A DNA stretch of 17,938 nt from JAAERC01 sp032123495 (GTDB taxonomy: Bacteria > Zixibacteria > MSB-5A5 > GN15 > PGXB01), in NCBI GenBank assembly GCA_032123495.1, contig JAQBFG010000098.1, positions 1 to 17,938 on the forward strand. The letters run 5' to 3'. A program made the position numbers and the translations under genes. Under the pieces are notes generated by a model. The model made no database searches. It was not told the origin of the DNA and was given only the letters and a program-made list of their open reading frames with translations. This document shows, piece after piece, positions 13,520 through 17,938 of the stretch; positions within the stretch are counted from its first letter, which is position 1, and the number at the start of each line of letters is the position of its first letter.

Positions 13520-15775
13520 ATGGCAAAAAATTTATTAATAGTAGAGTCTCCGGCCAAATCAAAAACTCTTAAGCGATTTTTGGGTAAGGGGTTTGATGTC
13601 GAGGCAACGATTGGTCATATCATTGATCTGCCAAAATCCAAGCTCGGCGTTGATCCCGAGAATGGTTTTAAAATTGATTACGAGCTGATTAAGGGTAAAG
13701 GCAGCGTTATAAAGAAGCTTAAAGCGGCCGCCAAAAAAGCAGATACGATCTATCTGGCACCTGACCCTGACCGCGAAGGTGAAGCAATTGCCTGGCATGT
13801 TGCCGAACAATTAAAAAGCTCAAAAAACATTGTCCGGGTTACTTTTAACGAGATCACCAAAAAGGCCGTCAAAGAAGCTCTGGAAAATACCCGCGAAATT
13901 GATATTAATCTGGTTAATGCCCAACAGGCTCGGCGCGTGTTGGATCGTCTGGTCGGCTATAAGGTATCACCATTTTTGTGGAAAACAGTTACTTACGGTT
14001 TATCTGCCGGGCGGGTTCAATCGGTTGCCCTAAGAATTATATGTGAGCGCGAGGCCGAAATTGAGGCTTTTGTTATCGATGAGTATTGGAAAGTTTCGAC
14101 TTTGCTGGAGGATAAAAGCAAGGCTCAATTTATTTCCAGGCTTGCCAAAATTGACGGAAAAAATCCGGAAATTAAAAACGAAGAAGAATCGTCTCAAATT
14201 GTCGCCGAATTAAAAGAACAAAAATTTATTGTCGGTAAGGTTAAACATTCCGAGAAACAGCGGAGACCTTATGCGCCGTTTATAACCAGCTCGATTCAGC
14301 AAGAAGCTGCCCGTGCTCTTTATTTTACTCCCAAGAAAACAATGATGGTAGCCCAGAAATTATACGAAGGTGTTGAACTTGGCGACGAGGGACCGGTTGG
14401 TTTGATAACATACATGCGAACTGACTCGATCCGTTTAGCCGAATCGGCTATTTCTGACGCCAGAGATTATATTAAAGAAAATTTTGGGGCCTCATATATG
14501 CCGGCCAAACCGGTTCAGTATAAGGCCAAAAAGGGCAGTCAAGATGCTCACGAGGCAATTCGCCCGACCTATATTGACTATCCGCCTGAGAAAATTAAAA
14601 AGTATCTGACTAAAGATCAGCTTCGCTTATACACCTTGATTTGGAATCGCTTTTTGGCTTCGCAGATGTCACCGGCTGTGTACGATACAACTTCAGTGGA
14701 GATAGCGGCAGGGAAATATCAGCTTAATTCATCGGCGCAGTCGTTAAAATTCGAAGGTTTTCTAAAAGTTTATCAGGAAACCAAAGAAAATGGCGGCAAT
14801 GGTAACGGTGAAAACGATAACGGTGAAAATGGCCTGGTTGATTCCATTCCTGATTTGAAGGAAGGTGACCTGTTGAAACTTCTCGAAGTTAATCCGACTC
14901 AACATTTCACTAAACCGCCAGCCCGTTTTTCACAGGCATCGCTGGTGAAGACACTTGAGGCCGAAGGTATCGGAAGACCATCGACCTACGCGGCTATTAT
15001 TTCGACTCTTACCGATCGCAAATATATTGAGATTCAGGAGCGGAGATTACACCCAACTGATTTGGGCAAGACAATTAGCGAAATTCTGGTAAAAAGTTTT
15101 CCGACTCTATTTAATATCAAATTTACCGCTGAGATGGAAAATGAGCTTGATCTGATTGAAGACGGCAAAGAAGATTGGGTCGATGTTCTTCGACAATTCT
15201 ACACCCCATTTAGTAAAACTCTTGATGGGTTGGAAGGAAAACAGCAGGCAATAAAAGATTCTCTTACTAAAGAGGCTGGCGAGAATTGCGAAAAATGCGG
15301 CTCACCGATGGTTATCAAGTGGGGGCGCAATGGTCAGTTTATGGCCTGTTCTGCATACCCAGACTGCAAAAATACGAAACCGGTTGGTGAACCTGAAGAG
15401 GCGATGAAAACCGATGAGATCTGCGAAAAATGCAGTTCTCCGATGGTAGTAAAAGTTGGGCGTTTTGGAAAATTTTTAGCCTGTTCAGCTTATCCCGAGT
15501 GCAAAACAACCAAGCCGATCTCTACCGGGGTTAAATGCCCCAAAGATGATTGCAAGGGGGATGTTGTTGAAAAGCGATCCAAAAAAGGTAAATCTTTTTA
15601 TGGATGCTCAAAATATCCAAAATGTGATTTTGTCAGTTGGTACAAGCCGGTTAATCAAAAATGCCCGGAATGTAATAATAATTATATGTTTGATAAAATT
15701 TCCAAGGCGAACGGCGCTTATCTCGCCTGCCCGGTCTGCAAACATAAAATTTATACTGAAAAGGAAGATGAATAA
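13520..15775 (+). CDS. topA: DNA topoisomerase I (type IA) with four C-terminal zinc ribbons
   Basis: Relaxes negative supercoils by transient single-strand cleavage. It is 751 aa. The TOPRIM domain has E9 in LLIVESPAKSKT and the DPDREGEAIAWH motif (81-93); QQARRVLDRLVGYKVSPFLW (135-154) follows, then LSAGRVQSVA (161-170). The catalytic tyrosine is Y298 in GLITYMRTDS. The C-terminus has four Cys4 ribbons at about 590-616, 635-661, 673-702 and 715-740; the first two are near-duplicates (CEKCxSPMV...ACSAYPxCK). A Gly/Asn/Glu linker (about 422-438) interrupts the central domain and is encoded by a 15-nt tandem repeat. No Shine-Dalgarno is close to the ATG, but the spacing from rpoZ fits one operon. 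Confidence 0.97.
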   Translation: MAKNLLIVESPAKSKTLKRFLGKGFDVEATIGHIIDLPKSKLGVDPENGFKIDYELIKGKGSVIKKLKAAAKKADTIYLAPDPDREGEAIAWHVAEQLKSSKNIVRVTFNEITKKAVKEALENTREIDINLVNAQQARRVLDRLVGYKVSPFLWKTVTYGLSAGRVQSVALRIICEREAEIEAFVIDEYWKVSTLLEDKSKAQFISRLAKIDGKNPEIKNEEESSQIVAELKEQKFIVGKVKHSEKQRRPYAPFITSSIQQEAARALYFTPKKTMMVAQKLYEGVELGDEGPVGLITYMRTDSIRLAESAISDARDYIKENFGASYMPAKPVQYKAKKGSQDAHEAIRPTYIDYPPEKIKKYLTKDQLRLYTLIWNRFLASQMSPAVYDTTSVEIAAGKYQLNSSAQSLKFEGFLKVYQETKENGGNGNGENDNGENGLVDSIPDLKEGDLLKLLEVNPTQHFTKPPARFSQASLVKTLEAEGIGRPSTYAAIISTLTDRKYIEIQERRLHPTDLGKTISEILVKSFPTLFNIKFTAEMENELDLIEDGKEDWVDVLRQFYTPFSKTLDGLEGKQQAIKDSLTKEAGENCEKCGSPMVIKWGRNGQFMACSAYPDCKNTKPVGEPEEAMKTDEICEKCSSPMVVKVGRFGKFLACSAYPECKTTKPISTGVKCPKDDCKGDVVEKRSKKGKSFYGCSKYPKCDFVSWYKPVNQKCPECNNNYMFDKISKANGAYLACPVCKHKIYTEKEDE
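14804..14833 (+). repeat. 15-nt tandem duplication within topA
   Basis: Two adjacent 15-nt units (AACGGTGAAAACGAT and AACGGTGAAAATGGC) encode NGEND-NGENG. They form a low-complexity flexible linker, and the in-frame unit length means expansion or contraction would not break the gene. Confidence 0.8.
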
Positions 15776-15876
15776 TTATCTTTCTTAGCTATTGCCTAAA
15801 AAGGCTGGGAACAAATAATATCGTTTTGTGTTATACTCCTCAAGGTTGATTAAAATGAATGGGAAAAGTAAAGTAC

Positions 15877-15904
15877 TTGATTTTTCAATTATTTTAATTA
15901 TAAT
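15877..15904 (+). promoter_or_regulatory. Promoter of the HesB-like selenoprotein gene
   Basis: TTGATT (15877-15882), 16-nt spacer, perfect TATAAT (15899-15904). The predicted start is near 15911, giving a ~28-nt leader that contains the Shine-Dalgarno GAAAGGA (15923-15929), 9 nt before the ATG. This separates the gene from the topA operon. Confidence 0.65.
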
Positions 15905-15938
15905 TTCGCAACGATAGTAACTGAAAGGATATTTGATA

Positions 15939-16283
15939 ATGCTCGTAGTTACCGAAACAGCCAGTGTTGAACTGAAAAAAGCGCTGGAAGGTGAACAAGC
16001 CAAAGATAAATATCTGGTCCTCAATTTTATGGGTGCTGGCTGAAGCGGTCCCACTTTGGGAATGACTCTGTATGAGTCAAAGGACGGACTGGAGAAACTG
16101 GTATCGAATGGTATCACTGCCTATATCGATCCGAAGCTTTTGGAATATTTGAAAAATGTTGGAGATATTAGCGTAGATTTTATTTCCACACCCGACGGCC
16201 GCAGCGGCTTTGCCGTTCAGGTTGGGGAGAAAAGTTGTGGTGACTGCCAGTGTCCCTCAGATCAAGAGGGTGGAGGGCATTAG
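15939..16283 (+). CDS. HesB/IscA-like selenoprotein, UGA (16041-16043) read as selenocysteine
   Basis: A 114-residue protein when UGA codon 35 is read as selenocysteine. Before the UGA, 34 in-frame codons begin at an ATG with a good Shine-Dalgarno; after it the frame stays open to TAG at 16281. Sec35 lies in FMGAG-U-SGPTLGM, matching the known HesB-like selenoprotein motif, where Sec replaces the first conserved Cys of A-type iron-sulfur carriers (IscA/ErpA/HesB). Then come YESKDGLEKLVSNGI, AYIDPKLLEYL and VDFISTPDGRSGFAV, typical of the fold. The C-terminal C-G-D-C-Q-C cluster corresponds to the other two metal-binding cysteines. The actual biochemical role of Sec-containing HesB proteins is not established to my knowledge; Fe-S or other metal/redox handling is inferred. 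A standard gene call would report only the fragment from 16056. Confidence 0.9.
16054..16083 (+). promoter_or_regulatory. Bacterial SECIS-like hairpin
   Basis: TGACTC (16063-16068) and GAGTCA (16074-16079) form a perfect 6-bp stem with loop TGTAT, whose second base is G. The loop starts 25 nt after the UGA, inside the 16-37 nt range and with the early-loop G of the published bacterial SECIS model. CTTT (16054-16057) can extend the helix with AAGG (16080-16083) across a one-sided bulge, using a G-U pair. The element is within the coding region, as SelB requires. Confidence 0.75.
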
Positions 16284-16318
16284 TTTCCGCAGTTTTTTTA
16301 AAAAATAGAATGATGAAG

Positions 16319-16346
16319 CCGGCCTTATTTTAGGGCCGGTTTTTTT
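16319..16346 (+). terminator. Rho-independent terminator of the selenoprotein gene
   Basis: CCGGCC (16319-16324) pairs with GGCCGG (16334-16339) around a 9-nt loop and is followed by seven T (16340-16346). It lies 36 nt after the TAG of the selenoprotein gene, confirming that the transcript extends past the UGA. Confidence 0.92.
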
Positions 16347-16368
16347 ATGATCATAAATCAATGCGCAT

Positions 16369-16399
16369 AAAAAAAGTCAGGGTTGATTCAACCCTGACT
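16369..16399 (-). terminator. Rho-independent terminator of the RRM gene
   Basis: AGTCAGGGTT (16375-16384) and AACCCTGACT (16390-16399) form a perfect 10-bp stem with loop GATTC. Seven A at 16369-16375 give a U-tract on the minus strand, so it ends the RNA-binding protein transcript. With the terminator at 16319 it insulates two convergent genes. Confidence 0.9.
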
Positions 16400-16427
16400 A
16401 AAGATATTAAATTAATAATAGACTAAT

Positions 16428-16715
16428 TTAGTATCGACGACCGCCGCCGCCGCCACCGCGATTGTCTTTTTCAACGCGAGGGCGTGCCTGGTTGACATTA
16501 AGCTGACGTCCATCAAGCTCGGTGCCATTCAATTCTTCAATAGCTTTGTTGCCTTCGTCGTCGTTGGCCATTTCCACAAAACCAAAGCCTTTAGAGCGAC
16601 CGCTCATTCTATCTATTATAATGTTAACTTCTCCCACCTCACCAAACGGCTCAAATGTCTTACGAATGTCATCTTCACTGACACTGTAGGGAAGGTTTCC
16701 AACATAGATCTTCAT
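16428..16715 (-). CDS. Glycine-tailed RRM RNA-binding protein
   Basis: 95-aa single-RRM protein of the bacterial/cyanobacterial Rbp type, binding single-stranded RNA. RNP2 is IYVGNL (3-8) and RNP1 is KGFGFVEM (42-49), with both central aromatics present. A basic and glycine-rich tail (RGGGGGGRRY, 86-95) follows. The ATG at 16715 has AGGAG 6 nt upstream; a GTG one codon earlier is too close to it. The gene is monocistronic with its own promoter, a long leader and a strong terminator. The leader resembles cold-shock mRNA design; cold induction is inferred. Confidence 0.92.
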   Translation of the reverse strand: MKIYVGNLPYSVSEDDIRKTFEPFGEVGEVNIIIDRMSGRSKGFGFVEMANDDEGNKAIEELNGTELDGRQLNVNQARPRVEKDNRGGGGGGRRY

Positions 16716-16885
16716 CACAATCTCCTGATTTGCCAGATCTTCAAAGTAAGTATCACCTGCGGTAATTTCAAATTTGAAGAAAAGCGTTTTTTGCGCATTA
16801 TTGCGCTCTACTCTCCAATTTTGTTTTTAAGGAATAAATTACTGGAATAAACCCTCAAAACATAGAAATGGAAAACTACTGTACA
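16716..16885 (-). promoter_or_regulatory. About 170-nt structured 5' leader of the RRM mRNA
   Basis: The interval lies between the predicted start (about 16885) and the RRM ATG. It contains a GCGCA/TGCGC hairpin with an ATAA loop (about 16792-16805) and a 12-nt perfect palindrome TTCAAATTTGAA (about 16767-16778). No upstream reading frame is convincing. No named riboswitch family is recognised. Confidence 0.5.
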
Positions 16886-16891
16886 CGGTTA

Positions 16892-16920
16892 ATTATAAAT
16901 AGCCGACAAATGAAAATCAA
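16892..16920 (-). promoter_or_regulatory. Promoter of the RRM gene
   Basis: Minus-strand TTGATT (16920-16915), exactly 17 nt, TATAAT (16897-16892): a perfect -10 at optimal spacing. It shares the same -35 hexamer with the selenoprotein promoter. The predicted start is around 16885. Confidence 0.7.
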
Positions 16921-17221
16921 TAATATTTTGAAAATTTATTGAAATTTTATATCTAATTTATATTGTAAATTCCGTGACATTTGTGCCACATTGAGAATTT
17001 TTGATAAAATTTGAGAAAGATATAGTATGTTGTATGTCGTGAATTGACGACTTGAAATTGATAAAAGATAAAAAATATATCTGTTCGTAAGATTTTACCG
17101 ATTATAGGTCTGTTTTATGCCCTATCATGGTACTATTTACATAAGAAGCCATCTTTGAAAAAACAGAGAAATATTAATCAACGCGGTTTGTCAGGATAAT
17201 TGTTTCATCTGGTTGTAAATG
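16921..17221. other. Gene-free AT-rich spacer
   Basis: About 300 nt with no convincing coding sequence on either strand and no tRNA-like fold. The only structure noted is a short dyad, GTCGT-N6-ACGAC (17036-17051). There is no clear terminator for the dockerin gene that ends at 17222, so its transcript may run into this stretch. Confidence 0.5.
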
Positions 17222-17938
17222 TCAGTTTTCCGGACAAGATGGTGCCGGGCCGCCTTTATGAAGGTATTGGATAATAACAACGACATCAAGAATGTTATAA
17301 TATCCGTCTTGATTCAAGTCGGCTGTCAGCAATGAGGCAGGCGGTGGACCGCCTTTATACTTGTAATAAATGAAATATATTATATCAAAAATGCTGATCG
17401 TATTATCGCCGTCAATATCCCCACAGAGATACTCCTGATGCTGCAGGCAAAAAGCCCGGTCATTATTGATGTATATATGATTGTAACCGTCCCATTGAAG
17501 ACTACTGGCATCATAGCCATCAACCGAACTCATCCATTCAAACCAGCATTCAGGGTCGCCGTCTAAACCCTGGATCGCAATCCATCCTTCGTTCATCTCA
17601 ACTGGCTCGGGAAGGTCGGCGAAATATTGATAAAGCTCAAAAGCTCCTCCATATATTAAACCGGTAAGGTATGCAGGACATGTTACATTATAAGAATGCA
17701 CCAGATTGCCCGGAACGCCATTATTATCACTATAGAATTTAATTTGAAAATTCATTGGGCTTTCAAAGCAAATATACCAATTTCCATCACTATGGAAGGC
17801 GTTTATTCCCCAAAAGCAAACTTTGTTAATAGATCCTGTATTTACAAAATTATCATAGGCTAATATTGATCCGGTTGCGCCATTGTCGGAAGTTTGGGCT
17901 TCCCAGGTATTTGGCGATGGTAGCTGGAATTGCTGGCC
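17222..17938 (-). CDS. Secreted dockerin-domain protein (5' end outside window)
   Basis: The frame is open from the window edge to TAG-free codons through 17222, giving 238 residues; the true start lies beyond 17938, and the internal ATG at 17755 is not the likely start. The visible part has a beta-rich, Trp/Gly/Asn-rich extracellular module (FYSDNNGVPGNLVHSYN; GWIAIQGLDGDPECWFEWMS) of the kind found in secreted FCB and planctomycete proteins. The C-terminal 67 residues (172-238) are a type I dockerin-like pair of calcium loops: GDIDGDNTISIFD and ADLNQDGYYNILD, each followed by an aromatic/aliphatic helix and a KGGP-P motif. No cohesin is in the window. Attachment or calcium-dependent stabilisation is inferred. 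Confidence 0.8.
   Translation of the reverse strand, partial: GQQFQLPSPNTWEAQTSDNGATGSILAYDNFVNTGSINKVCFWGINAFHSDGNWYICFESPMNFQIKFYSDNNGVPGNLVHSYNVTCPAYLTGLIYGGAFELYQYFADLPEPVEMNEGWIAIQGLDGDPECWFEWMSSVDGYDASSLQWDGYNHIYINNDRAFCLQHQEYLCGDIDGDNTISIFDIIYFIYYKYKGGPPPASLLTADLNQDGYYNILDVVVIIQYLHKGGPAPSCPEN

Noticed and set aside
15795..15808. GCCT-AAAA-AGGC stem after topA as an intrinsic terminator.
   Set aside because: Four base pairs and no following T run; termination there would need another mechanism.
15855..15917. A 20-codon reading frame (MNGKSKVLDF...) with a loose AAGG upstream.
   Set aside because: It overlaps the selenoprotein promoter boxes, is AT-driven in composition and has no supporting motif.
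16041..16043. Treating the UGA as a nonsense mutation or sequencing error making a pseudogene.
   Set aside because: The codon sits precisely at the Sec position of a known selenoprotein family, both halves of the protein are well conserved in pattern, and a SECIS-like stem, promoter and terminator are intact.
16049..16061. TCCC-ACTTT-GGGA hairpin immediately after the UGA as the SECIS element.
   Set aside because: Its loop is only 9 nt from the UGA and has no G in the first two positions; the 16063-16079 stem fits the bacterial SECIS rules much better.
17036..17051. GTCGT-N6-ACGAC dyad as a terminator for the dockerin gene.
   Set aside because: Five base pairs only, no U-tract on either strand, and nearly 170 nt after the stop.
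17117..17158. A 13-codon frame on the plus strand in the right-hand spacer.
   Set aside because: Too short, with no Shine-Dalgarno or promoter; expected by chance.

Overview
This window looks like a chromosomal stretch from an AT-rich (roughly 40% GC) Gram-negative bacterium, probably of the FCB assemblage. A Zixibacteria-like or related candidate phylum is my best guess. The hints are an Mla/MCE lipid-transport operon (so an outer membrane), a secreted dockerin-tailed protein, a selenocysteine HesB/IscA-like protein, and patchy use of Shine-Dalgarno sequences (strong for some genes, absent for others). The taxonomic call is inference; no rRNA or marker phylogeny is available here. No tRNA, rRNA, insertion sequence, CRISPR array or phage gene was seen.

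Layout. Bases 1-2690 (minus strand) hold an mlaE-mlaF-mlaD operon. It has its own near-consensus promoter (TTGACA-N17-TACAAT), a dyad over the -35 box, and a bidirectional terminator at the left edge. Bases 2689-8052 (minus) hold a compact row: deoB and deoC (deoxynucleoside catabolism), a 126-aa orphan, a 62-aa cysteine-pair protein, an archaemetzincin relative that has lost its catalytic HExxH motif, and an MrfA/YprA-type DNA helicase. A bidirectional terminator at 8090-8120 separates these from an ECF sigma / zinc-finger anti-sigma / lipoprotein operon (8134-10099, minus). A DHA2-type MFS exporter (10246-11664) is divergent from it.

Bases 11669-15775 (plus) form a housekeeping operon yicC-gmk-rpoZ-topA: RNA turnover, GMP kinase, RNA polymerase omega and topoisomerase I. 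After it comes a separately promoted gene at 15939-16283 with an in-frame UGA at codon 35, in the motif GAG-U-SGP. A bacterial-SECIS-like hairpin lies 25 nt downstream of the UGA. This is a HesB-like selenoprotein that ordinary gene calling would truncate. It ends at a strong terminator.

The right end (minus) has a glycine-tailed RRM RNA-binding protein with a good promoter and a ~170-nt leader reminiscent of cold-shock mRNAs. Beyond a gene-free stretch lies the 3' part of a secreted dockerin-domain protein that runs off the window.

Most noteworthy: the selenoprotein with its recoding element; the catalytically dead archaemetzincin next to a DNA-repair-type helicase; the dyad over the mla promoter; the long-leader RRM gene; and a possibly leaderless deoB transcript.
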